DNA from: Apoderus coryli
Taxonomy: Eukaryota > Arthropoda > Insecta > Coleoptera > Attelabidae
Reading direction: 5' to 3'
DNA: 64,000 bases
Assembly (NCBI GenBank): GCA_911728435.2
Contig: OU452202.1
Span: forward strand, 7,605,135-7,669,134
Both the position numbers and the translations under genes were made by a program. The number at the start of each line of letters is the position of its first letter. Position 1 is the first letter of the stretch. Of the stretch, positions 1 through 10,200 are shown piece after piece. The notes beneath the pieces were generated by a model, which was not told where the DNA came from, searched no databases, and saw only the letters and a program-made list of their open reading frames with translations.

Positions 1-1020
1 TTATGTATAATTTGCCATTAATAGTGTCATGTCGACGACAAATGCCCCTTGCCTGATTCTTAGTTTTTTATTAAAGAAACATCTGGTCAGTACCTACATA
101 ACTGCTTTTTTTCTTTATTTCTAAATTTCCATAACTCAAAAAATGCAGTTCCTCGAATCCCGAATTACTGAGGTTCTACTAAATGTGCCCTGTAAAAAAT
201 TACCCTAAAGACCAACGTCTCTTGATTCCAAATCAGGTGCCATGCAATCTGGTATTTCTTGTGCATATTTTTAAAATTGTATAAAGTCTTTGTAACTGTA
301 AAACTGTTACTTTAACGGGAAACAGAACATAATATAGGTGCAAAATTTAAGTGCCTTTCATAAAATAATACTTTTGATTTTTTTTATATAACAGCTGCTT
401 AGTAATTGCCTCATTTTTAAATTTAATAACTACAGTCATACTGTAGTATAATTTGTTAAGTTTATTAACTGTCAATAATTAAAATATTTTTTTTATTTGG
501 AAAATTCGATAGAATTTGAAATTGTACTAAATTCTTATCATGTGTTTGTAAATGAAGTTTTATCTACGGTAGTTTGTTTTCCTTCATTATTGGGAGCAGA
601 AAAATATTTTTACTAAAACACGTCAAAATCTAAAGCCAAGAGAGAGATAAAACTTCAGATAATGTTTTGTAAAAAAATGTGAATGTGTAGATAATGTTTT
701 TTTGGAATACTTATTTTTATATAGTATTTTTTAACAAAAAATGTAGCAGTATTTTTTAGTGTTTTAATAAAAGTCATCGTCATCGATGCCAAGAAAAATA
801 AATACTATGATAAACCCAAATTGCCTTTTTTGTTTGTCCTTTCAACTAGTTTTACCTTAATAAGATTAAAGATAATTCAACCGATCAAGCAGGCGTATAC
901 AGTGAGGGCTAAAAGTCACGCATAAATCCGAAAATTTTAACCTTTTGGTATTAAGTAGCCTTACGTAATAGAAAAGAATACGATTTGTAGTAGATAAACA
1001 TAATTGCATAATATGTTATT
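1..1020. other. AT-rich stretch with no recognised gene
   Basis: I see no ORF with family resemblance, no transposon ends and no RNA gene here. There are scattered AATAAA-like hexamers near 795, but nothing upstream to attach them to. Confidence 0.5.
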
Positions 1021-1027
1021 TTTATAT

Positions 1028-1800
1028 ATAATAATAATAAATGCTTTATTGTGCAAAATAACTAAATGACAATAAAAACCAAACAATAAATTTTACAATA
1101 TTTTACATAATCTAGTACAGATCAGTTCAGTCCCAAGGCTATCTACACGAAGGAAATAAGATTTGGCATATGCCACTCTTCCACTCATTCCAAAATAAAT
1201 CATAAACTAAAAAGAAAGAACACGCCACATTACTCGTCCAGTGCTATGGAAAAAGTCTGCGCCTCAATTCACGCCTAAAACTGGCCAAAGAATGTATACA
1301 AATTCCAACAATTTATTTAAAAGTTTCGGCCCCGTTATAAGCAAAACATACTTAAAATTTGGACGTTGAATGTTGTGTGTATACAAGTTGAATCGCAGAC
1401 CCAGTCCGTGAACATCAAATCTTCTTAAAAGTACATTAAATAAATACTCAGGCATATGAGAAGTAACTACTTTGTACAGTGAAACAGAGTACAAATAATC
1501 AAATCTAACCGCCAGACTAGGTTCTGCAAGCTTTGTTAAAAATGGTGTAATATGAGCCGCAAATGGCACGGAACAAATGAATCTTACGCACGCGTTTTGA
1601 ATTCTCTGAATTTTAATTTTATTATAATTGGGCAAGTGTTAGTAATACACTTGGGAACAGTAGTCAAGGTGCGAATATATCAAGGACTTAACAAGAAGCA
1701 ACTATGTATGTTCATCCAAAATATATTTTAGTTGATACATACATTTGATCCTAAAAAACGAATTTTTATATAACTGACAACAGTGGTCACTAAAACTTAA
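1028..1800 (-). mobile_element. 3' part of a minus-strand LINE (RT thumb/C-terminal region and tail)
   Basis: The ORF at 1635-1264 encodes the region after the reverse transcriptase of a Jockey/CR1-like LINE, including 'KIQRIQNACVRFICS'. The same reading continues upstream on the minus strand to about 1700 with 'SLIYSHLDYCSQVYY', interrupted by a stop. The element ends on the left in an (ATA)n run at 1028-1041 just after an AATAAAGC sequence on the minus strand, which is how such LINEs end. Its missing 5' part appears at 5088-5645 on the same strand, so this is the far side of an element split by the plus-strand LINE between them. It is dead, with stops and missing residues. Confidence 0.7.
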
Positions 1801-1802
1801 TT

Positions 1803-2015
1803 TTGAATCAATTCAGATACCCAGATCCTTTGCGGTATCCAACCACTGTTCCATCAATAATAACGCTACCAGAAGTCCGCATCGACTCTGTATGGCGCTC
1901 ATTACTAATGCATAAACTCAACGCCCGCAAAAATCAGGGAGAAACAAACATTAAAATTAAATATATACGTGGTTTTCCAACTATAGTTCAAGTCAATGAG
2001 CCGCCTTTAAACTAA
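1803..2015 (+). pseudogene. ORF1 C-terminal remnant of the LINE
   Basis: This 70-residue frame lies six bases upstream of the endonuclease frame. It holds basic sequence such as 'MHKLNARKNQGETNIKIKYI' ending in a hydrophobic stretch, which resembles the C-terminal end of a LINE ORF1 (nucleic-acid-binding) protein. The assignment rests mainly on position. The start codon shown is only where the frame opens; the true ORF1 would begin upstream and is lost by 5' truncation. Confidence 0.5.
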
Positions 2016-2020
2016 TTGGA

Positions 2021-3028
2021 GTGTCTAACAGGAACGATTTTCATTGTAATATTCTATACCAAAATGTAAGGGGTCTCAACACAAAGACGACCACCTTTTT
2101 CAAATCTGTGAGTTCTTGTGAGTATGACATTGTTGCTGTTACAGAAACGTGGATCCAGGACAATGTATTTAGTTCTGAACTATTTAGTGACAATTATGTA
2201 GTGTATAGGAAGGATCGTGATAATTTAACGCTCAACGTGTCCAGGGGTGGTGGGGTGCTATTGGCCGTTAGATCAAGCCTTGAATCAAGATTGGTTCATT
2301 TCGACAATATTCCTGGGTTTTCACCTGCGATTGATCTAATTGGCTGTAAAATTACTGTGAGTAATAACTTTTCTTTCTATTGTTTTTGTGTATATATTCC
2401 ACCCAACACCAATATAGACCGTTATACGGAATTCTTTGAGTTTTTTGAGTGTATCACTTACCTATACAATGCTAATTTTTTGTTCGTTGGTGATTGTAAT
2501 GCCCACTTTGAAAGTTCTGGTCTGGGTAGCGACCCGCGGCTCATGGTCATAAATAATTTTATAGAGTTGTTCAATTTGAGACAATATAGTAGTATCCTGA
2601 ATGCGCATGGCAATTTATTAGATCTTGTTCTTTTAAATGTTTCCTGCGTTGTTGTTCACGCGCCTGATCCTTTGGTTGATGAAGACGTCTATCACCCTGC
2701 TCTTCAAATATTTTTCTCCCATATTATATCTCCACAAAAGGATTTTCCAGTAAGTTCATTGAATAAAAAATACAATTTTAAAAAGGCGAATCTCCCTATT
2801 TTATATGAACAAGTCCTGCTCAAGGATTGGTCATTCCTTAAGGATATAGAGGACGTCAATATTGCTGTTGCTCAATTCTACCATCATCTTAAACATATTT
2901 TAGACATGTGTGTTCCGGTTTTTAAATCCCATTCAAAAAAATATAATTACCCTAGCTGGTATACACGCGATGTGACTTACGCAACAAGGCAAGAAATTGG
3001 CGTAAATGGAAAACTTGCAAATCATTGA
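2021..3028 (+). CDS. LINE ORF2, AP endonuclease part (frameshifted from RT)
   Basis: The 335-residue frame starts with an EEP-fold endonuclease: 'YQNVRGLNTK' near residue 13, 'VAVTETW' near 38, 'RGGGVLLAV' near 75 and 'VGDCNAH' near 157. The nuclease nicks target DNA to prime reverse transcription. The usual late 'SDH' motif is replaced by 'DVYHPAL', so activity is doubtful. It ends in a short nonsense tail, and the RT frame (3025-4881) can be followed upstream to about 2970 with the residues expected there. A single small indel near 2965-2985 therefore separates the two halves of one original ORF2. Confidence 0.8.
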   Translation: MSNRNDFHCNILYQNVRGLNTKTTTFFKSVSSCEYDIVAVTETWIQDNVFSSELFSDNYVVYRKDRDNLTLNVSRGGGVLLAVRSSLESRLVHFDNIPGFSPAIDLIGCKITVSNNFSFYCFCVYIPPNTNIDRYTEFFEFFECITYLYNANFLFVGDCNAHFESSGLGSDPRLMVINNFIELFNLRQYSSILNAHGNLLDLVLLNVSCVVVHAPDPLVDEDVYHPALQIFFSHIISPQKDFPVSSLNKKYNFKKANLPILYEQVLLKDWSFLKDIEDVNIAVAQFYHHLKHILDMCVPVFKSHSKKYNYPSWYTRDVTYATRQEIGVNGKLANH

Positions 3029-4881
3029 CGCACTTTAACATTTTTAAAACTCTTCGAGCTACTATAAAGCAGAAGACCGATATCGCATATAGAAATTATG
3101 TTGCGACCATTGAGAGCACGGTGAAAAGCGATCCACAGAATTTGTGGAGATTTGTTCAGAGCAGAAGGAGTTGTTCGAGAATACCGGGAAGTATGGTTGA
3201 TGTGTCCGGAGAATGTCTTTCTAGTCCGGAAGGTATAGTTAATGCATTTGCGACCTTTTTTAGTTCTGTTTATGAACAGCCATCAGAGCGCGTGCCTGCG
3301 GTTGGTGTACCGTTTGATTCATCAATTTCGGTTGGCATTGTCGATCTTCAGGATGTAATTTCCGCACTGAAAAAACTTAAACCTAAAATGACGTCAGGCC
3401 CTGATAATATACCATCATTCTTTTTAAGAGACTGTGCTCATGCCTTCGCTGAGCCACTGCACATTTTGATTAACAAGTCCCTACAGTCTTGCACATTCCC
3501 GACTGCTTGGAAGATCTCTCGTATTTGTCCGGTCTATAAATCTGGTGCTAAAGATCATGTTGAGAATTATCGGCCAATTTCAATTTTGTCTAACTTCTCG
3601 AAGATTTTTGAGATGGTCGTGTATGTGAAAGTATTTAATCAAGTCAAAAATCGCATCTCCCAATATCAACATGGATTTTTTACTGGTCGCTCACCTGTTA
3701 CCAACCTAACCTGCTTTACTCAGGATATATGCTCAGCTCTCAATAATGGCTTACAAGTTGATGCGATATACACTGACTTCTCGAAGGCCTTTGATAGGAT
3801 CGATCATGCAATACTTATGACTAAGCTGGATATCATGGGCTTTCAACACCGTACTGTTCAATTTTTCAATTCTTTTCTATCTGACCGCGAGCAATTTGTC
3901 GAATTCAGGGATTTTCGATCTTCATCTTTTACTCCTACCAGTGGTGCACCTCAGGGAAGCAATCTAGCTCCACTCTTATTTGCCATCTATGTAAACGACA
4001 TTGCTGCTGAAGTCTCTAGCGACTATCTTTTGTTCGCCGATGATTTGAAATTGTATAGACCGATTGCTACCGAGGACGACTGCATTTGCTTGCAACGGGA
4101 TCTCGGTGAACTTGAGGAATGGTGCATTAGGAACAGGCTTCCGCTCAACGTCAGTAAGTGCAAACTCATGTCATTTACCAGACGACAGAGTGTAATTAGT
4201 TTCAATTATACGCTGAATGGTGTTGTTCTTGAATCTTGTGAGTCAATAAAGGACTTGGGAGTGATCATGGATAGTGAATTGACGTTTGATACTCATATTG
4301 ACTCTATTTCACAAAGCGCGATCCGAATGATGGGTTTTATTCTCCGCTTAACTACTGATTTTCAGGATATTGACTGTCTGCTTCAGCTGTACGTGAGTGT
4401 TGTCCGCTCTAGATTGGAATATGCCTCTTTTGTATGGTCTCCTTTATACCAGGTACACATCAATAAATTGGAGCGTATTCAAAGAAAATTTTTAAAAATT
4501 TTAGCTTTTAAGATCGATGGATGTTTCCCAGTCAGGGGCATTGACCATAATATATTGTTAAACAGATTTAATGTTAATTCATTGGTTTTTCGTAGAGATT
4601 CGGCTGGTCAAATATTCCTGTTTAAGCTTATAAACGGCATAATTGACTCTCCTCGCCTTCTGGAACAACTGCCCTTTAATTTACCGCAATTCTTTTCTCG
4701 AACGATGAATTTATTTAGAGTGCCGCGTTTCAACACCAATTATGCATCGAGATCACCTCTTTACCGAGCATGCCGAACCTGCGATCGTCTTAATATACAT
4801 CGATCTGTACATTACTTTGACGGGTTACTGTTGTCTTTTCGCGCTGGTTTGTATCGGTACTTGAGCACCCTGGACATGTAG
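3025..4881 (+). CDS. LINE ORF2, reverse transcriptase part
   Basis: The 618-residue open frame is a non-LTR reverse transcriptase. Motifs are in order: 'SGPDNIPSFFL' near 121, 'YTDFSKAFDRIDH' (motif A) near 250, 'SGAPQGSNLAPLLF' (motif B) near 310 and 'LLFADDLKLY' (motif C, FADD) near 338. A thumb and C-terminal region follows with no RNase H domain, as in Jockey/CR1-type elements. No stop interrupts it. The annotated ATG is internal to the original ORF2 because of the upstream frameshift. Confidence 0.88.
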   Translation: MTHFNIFKTLRATIKQKTDIAYRNYVATIESTVKSDPQNLWRFVQSRRSCSRIPGSMVDVSGECLSSPEGIVNAFATFFSSVYEQPSERVPAVGVPFDSSISVGIVDLQDVISALKKLKPKMTSGPDNIPSFFLRDCAHAFAEPLHILINKSLQSCTFPTAWKISRICPVYKSGAKDHVENYRPISILSNFSKIFEMVVYVKVFNQVKNRISQYQHGFFTGRSPVTNLTCFTQDICSALNNGLQVDAIYTDFSKAFDRIDHAILMTKLDIMGFQHRTVQFFNSFLSDREQFVEFRDFRSSSFTPTSGAPQGSNLAPLLFAIYVNDIAAEVSSDYLLFADDLKLYRPIATEDDCICLQRDLGELEEWCIRNRLPLNVSKCKLMSFTRRQSVISFNYTLNGVVLESCESIKDLGVIMDSELTFDTHIDSISQSAIRMMGFILRLTTDFQDIDCLLQLYVSVVRSRLEYASFVWSPLYQVHINKLERIQRKFLKILAFKIDGCFPVRGIDHNILLNRFNVNSLVFRRDSAGQIFLFKLINGIIDSPRLLEQLPFNLPQFFSRTMNLFRVPRFNTNYASRSPLYRACRTCDRLNIHRSVHYFDGLLLSFRAGLYRYLSTLDM

Positions 4882-5060
4882 AGCGTATGGTGATTTTGTT
4901 GTATTGGTGTTAACTTTATATTTCTTTATGGTGTATTTTTCTGAGCTTATGCTTTTTCGATAATTTTTATCAATTATTTAGTTTACTATTGAGATAATAT
5001 CCATTGTCTAGTACTTAGAATTGTCTTGTTATTGGGTCTTGACCTGTTAGACAATAAAGT

Positions 5061-5090
5061 ATTTATTTATTTATTTATTTATTTATTTAT
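5061..5090 (+). repeat. (ATTT)n microsatellite tail of the LINE
   Basis: Seven to eight copies of a four-base unit directly follow ACAATAAAGT. This is the 3' terminus of the plus-strand LINE rather than an independent microsatellite. Confidence 0.9.
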
Positions 5091-5645
5091 AACGCAACAG
5101 TATTATTAGGGTTTAATCTGAGGCCATGGCGTCTACACCAGTCGGAAAAATACGTTAAATCTTGATTAACATTCAAAATCGCTCTTTGAAATTCAGCAAT
5201 ACCACAATGAAGGTATATTTGTGCATCATCAGCATAAAGGTGTATTTCTGAATGTATCATAGTTATCGGCAAATCAAACGTGAACGTTCTTTAAACTGAG
5301 AGCTTCTTGAATTTACTTTTACACACTGGTGTCTTTGAAGTAAGTACCTATTGAACCATCTTAAGGAAGTTTCGTCGAATCCCAAATAATAAAGCTTGCT
5401 CAATAAGAGATCAAAATTAACCAGATCAAATGCCTTCCAGTCCAGTAATACCAAAACCGTACACTTAGACTTATCCAAGGCATATGTGATATCATTTGTC
5501 ACCTTTCATGCAGTGGAATGCCTAGAACGAAAACCAGATTGGGCAGCCGGTAGAATTTCATCATTTAGATGGTCCCTCATCTGGAACGCTATTACTCTCA
5601 AATATTTTGGATACGGTAGGAAGCAGACTAATAGTTACTAGATTA
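5088..5645 (-). mobile_element. Minus-strand LINE fragment, RT core, broken
   Basis: The minus strand encodes RT pieces in two frames. One at 5502-5263 has 'VLVLLDWKAFDLVNFDLLLS' (motif A) and continues upstream with 'LPAAQSGFRSRHST'. The other at 5272-5087 has 'HLYADDAQIYLH' (motif C). Motif B between them is missing, so a deletion and a frame break have killed it. The reading stops exactly where the (ATTT)n tail of the plus-strand LINE begins and resumes at about 1800, so this is the 5' portion of the interrupted host LINE. Confidence 0.75.
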
Positions 5646-5649
5646 ATTA

Positions 5650-7110
5650 ACTGTCAAAAAAGTCATATTGCAATCAAATTAGAAAGGTACTCCTACTCAG
5701 TCGTTTTAATTTTTATACCAAGTCCTAAAAGTGTTAATTTTTGGTAAGGGAGGTACATGTTATAAAATATATAGAAAATATAAATTAAAAAAAATCTGTA
5801 TTTATGTGAAACTATTTCATTTGAAGGGAGGAAAAGTGCCACTTTCAAGCCTAAAATGAGGGAGGAAAAGTCAATTTTCAAATAAGGTGTTAGAAAAATC
5901 CTTTTCCTTATAAAGACAATTAATCTCTATTAGAAGTAACATGAAATGGTCGACCATGATACAATGATGTTCGACTAGTATCCTCTGTTTCTAGTATCCT
6001 CTGGTTTCTGATGTAAGAGCTTCGGAAAATTTTGAATCTATTACCATTGCAATGCAGTGCTTTAATGCTATTAGTTTATCAAAGCCGAAATTAGAATGGT
6101 TTTAAAAATAGTACTTCCTTATAAAGACAATGGTACTAATATTAGCCATCTGAACCCTACCAAACAGCAAACATATGTACAGGGCACAGGCACATAGTGT
6201 GTTATGTGGGTACAGGCATTGTCGACAAAGGTACAGGGTATGGTAAAACTATCTGTAGGCGATAGCAGCGCTACAGGTGATCAGTGGTGTGAATTAAAAT
6301 CACAGGGTCTATTTTATATTAAATAATATTTGTCTATGGATTAATATTATGATTAATTTCGGTATATTATGCTCATTATCCGCATTATGTTCTGCCGACT
6401 TGAATTCCACAAATATAGGATATTGAATTCGATGTAAATACAAAAGCAGATTTGAAAAATTCACAGATAGGAAATTCGAGATTAGAATACTATAGACAGA
6501 GACGACCCAAGAGAGTAAGCCAATCTTGAATTCAGCCATAATACGTATGCGTGAATTCTGTTCTGAACATAAAATATCTTTTTCTACGACTGTCTTTAAA
6601 TGCCTTTATTATATGTTCAATCATAATGTGAAAATGTAGTACATTGTAATGCTGTTTTTCATTTAAAAATCCAAGGGTAAACTTCCTGGTAATGACAAAA
6701 GTAGCATCGGTTATGAAAAATCACCATAGCAACGTCCACAATAATCAATCTCAAATAAAAGAACAAGTTGGGATAATCAGACTAAATCCATCACGAATAA
6801 AAGAACGATTTTGATGGAAGTGATGTCCTCAGATACTCAGATGGAGTAAAGAATAAAAGAACACACACCTGCACTCGCTACTGATCAAAATGTAAACCGA
6901 CCTTAAAGTGATAGTAAGGAAGTGCGCATTGCGATTTGCAACTAATTTCTGACTTATTTTTTTTCTAGTACATAAATAAAAACTAAATATTCCTATGCAG
7001 GTGATAATTTTAATTTTATTATAGTTTAAAGTTATGGTTAAAAATAGTATAAATAATAGAGTCGAAATACTAAATACCCATTATTTTATAGTTTTAATAA
7101 ACATACAACC
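5650..7110. other. Non-coding stretch upstream of BRAT1
   Basis: No convincing gene is present; short frames here lack family features. It should hold the BRAT1 promoter and 5' UTR. I see no TATA box or other defined element that I would call. Confidence 0.4.
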
Positions 7111-7255
7111 ATGGAAGTAGATATTGAGGTCCGAACTATTGCATATTATGAAGAAAAAATAATCAAAGTTTTAGACAAATTGTTGGAACCAAGTTTTAAG
7201 ATTGTTAACAATGATTATTTGAATAAGTTGTGTACACATTTGAATAAGTTGTATG
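7111..7255 (+). CDS. BRAT1: BRAT1 exon 1 (residues 1-48)
   Basis: The ATG follows ACATACAACC. The exon gives a charged, helical start ('MEVDIEVRTIAYYEEKIIKV') and ends in phase 1 at G|GTGAGT. Confidence 0.72.
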
Positions 7256-10200
7256 GTGAGTATTTTAAATAAGTTTTATTTTTTGTAATTCTAATTTATA
7301 TTTAACCCTATTTTATTGGTATAATGAACGTTTCAATATTTCATACATTAATAATATCGCCTTTATTTACATTGTCTTGGCGGAGTCTAGCTAAAGCTAG
7401 TCTACTTAACTCTCTTTTTCTTCTAGCTAGGCATTAGCATGTTTTCTAATGTGTATACAATTTAATATTGCTTACGCCAAGTCAATAGAACTTTTATGGC
7501 ATTTTTCATTTAACTCATGCCATCATGCGCGAGAGAGATTAAGCCGGTTTAGGGTACCAAAGTGTGATCTTTAAGCGTTTTTAGAACTTGACATATTAAC
7601 GACGGTGTTCTGAGAAATTCCACTATACCCGATCAATATGCATTCAGATTAATGTCGCATCTACTGCCACAGAGGGGAGTGTTATGAAGGGACAATGAAA
7701 GCGAAACCCAGAACCCCAAATTCTTTGTTTCGCAGATGACATAGCCATACTAGCCACAGTGAACTATGTGCTGCGTATAGTATATAGCCATTTAAAGATA
7801 TAGGAGGCGATCACATGCAGCGGCTATTCAAAATCAGCAACAATCGCTTTCACAAGGAGAAAGAAAACAAATACTAAGTAGAACCATTTTCCTTGAATAG
7901 GTGAAATCGTGGAATTGTCTGAGGAAGCTGAAACCAAAGTTGATGCATTGGTTGTACATTGTGGTAGACAGACTTATGGATAACACATTCGACCCTAGTT
8001 TCGTGAACGAAGATGAAAACGTTATGGTTGAATTGGGTAAGGTATCTGTATCACAGCTTATACCGTACCGATACCGTATACGTTCTATTACTGTCAAAAT
8101 TGTGAAAAACCCGAACGCTACAACTTCATCTATACCAAACATAAATAATACGTTCACTACCCATTGTGAATGAAAAATCCAAATAAAACGAAAACAAAAT
8201 GAATAAGTACAAAAATAAATGGTTGGCTGTTATTTTATTGTTTGTAAATTAAAGTTAGGTTATATATGATTTATGTTCGGTATAGATGAAGCGTTCGGGT
8301 TTTTCACAATTTTGAACCGTAATAGAACGGGTCGAGGATTTTATCCAAAGCGCAACCACTTCGGCGCAGTTCTCAAACAATCCGAGAACTGTACTAGAAC
8401 GCTTCTAATTTCCAAACCCGAATAAAGCTTTTATATTCGTAATCAGAGAGAGATTTGACGTTTAGGTTGCGGTTGGAAGTTACTATTTGAAATCTTGCTC
8501 ACGGAGGAGTTCCGTTCCGTTCGTAAACAGAATAACAAGCATTTGCAATATAGGTAATTCAGCTAAGTGAACTTAGAACACCTTTCAATAGAGTTAAATT
8601 AAGTAAATAAAGCTTCACAACACGCAATTGCATTAGCTGGAGTGAAACGTGAAAGGTTTAGAAAACACGTTTTACCACTTTATCAAAACAATTTTTATCT
8701 TAACTACAATAATTATTTTCTTGTTCTACAAGTCATGAAACTAGGTTATTTTGAAAGGGATTAGTCAGTTGTATTGCTTTAATTTAGTGAAGATTTTTGT
8801 AGAAAATAAAAAATAAAAAAAATACTGCTCAAAACTGTTGTGTTTGCAACAGTAGAATTGCTGATTTTGGGATATTTAATATTTCTTTCATAAAATAAAC
8901 TAGTTTTAGTTTCGTTATGCTTCATTTGTTTTTTTTTTTTGTTTCAGATAGTGATAAAAGGTCGGAAAGAGATAGTTTTAATGGCATATTCATGGAATGG
9001 ATTAAAAAAGCATTAAATGTATATGGTAAAAATAAACCTAGAAGTGAAATTCTGTCCTTTGTATTGAATGTGATAGCATGTATGTCCAAAGACGAATTTT
9101 TATTCGTTAAAATGAATACTATTAATACATATGAAAGGTAGGCATGTTGCATGCTTTGTAACTTCTAAACAGCATATTATTGTAAATGAATAAGGATTTA
9201 AAGTAAAAAAAATATGGTAGGTACGGTTTCGAAATCATTAGCAAAAAAGTAGAAAAAAAAAACTTGAAAAATGGTTAATTTCCTTTAAATAAAGTAGGGT
9301 TAGTGGTAGCTTAATTTCAAGAAGAACCTGTACTGCTTTAAATTAACTTGGTAACCTTGAAAGTAATAGATAATGCAGTCGCAAATAAGTTGTAGCAGTA
9401 GTTAAGCTTAACCTTAGTTTGACATCTGAGCATGCGCATTTGATTTTAAAATAAGGTTTTCCCATAAACCTGTGGTAATTAAGTCAAGCACTATACTGTT
9501 AGACTTTATTAGCTACTGCAATATTTCTACGCTATGAACAGATAATGGCAACATCGCAATACGGTTAGTAAACCAGTCTATTGTACATACTCAGCCGGTG
9601 ATCGGTCGCACCGAAAATAAAATTTTCTGTCAATTCTTAACTAACGGCGCTCATTTATTGGATGGTTTCCAATGCATCACGAATAATTTGCACCGACTGT
9701 AAATGTTTGGAGGTGGTTCATTGGCCATAATCATTATTATCTTTTAAAGTTAAAGATTATTAATTTAGTGACAACGCTCATTTATAGAGTTTGAGACGTT
9801 TCGCGGCTTTTCCAAGCTTCCTCTATCTAGCATGTAGTCAAAATATTAAAAGTGTGTTTCGGAAAACGACAGTTTTCACTACGAGTAGTTGGTCCCAAGT
9901 ACCCAGTACCAATTATTGTAAACTTATTTACAACTTTTACTATTTTCACGAACTCAGGGAGCTTGAAAAAGCGGAAATAAAAACCGGCAAACGTCGCTTA
10001 CTTTATAATTTAGTGTTGTTACTAAATTATTCGCCTCTACCCTACGATATTATTTTTGCTTACAGGTTAATCGCAATATTAAGTATTCAAACTGCATCAC
10101 CGAGTATTAAATTAGGGTTCATCAGATTAGTGTCTGGATTTTTAGAACACAAATCTGGCCTTCAATGGACTTTGGCAACACAATATTGGAGCAACATAAT

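Larger units (their letters stand above)
1803..5090 (+). mobile_element. Jockey/CR1-like LINE, 5'-truncated, almost intact ORF2
   Basis: This non-LTR retrotransposon runs from a remnant of ORF1 through an AP-type endonuclease and a reverse transcriptase to a 3' end of AATAAAG followed by (ATTT)n at 5061-5090. Only one frame break is seen in ORF2, so it is the youngest LINE in the window. It is inserted in an older minus-strand LINE whose halves lie at 1028-1800 and 5088-5645. The 5' end is approximate. It mobilises by target-primed reverse transcription when complete; this copy lacks most of ORF1. Confidence 0.85.

Noticed and set aside
7834..8173. Overlapping 107- and 90-residue frames on both strands
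   Set aside because: They lie over one arm of an inverted repeat; the coding appearance is a product of the repeat.
9791..10065. Upstream part of the open frame that includes BRAT1 exon 3
   Set aside because: A clear acceptor (TTGCTTACAG) at 10065 joins exon 2 in phase; the upstream residues are intron sequence that happens to be open.
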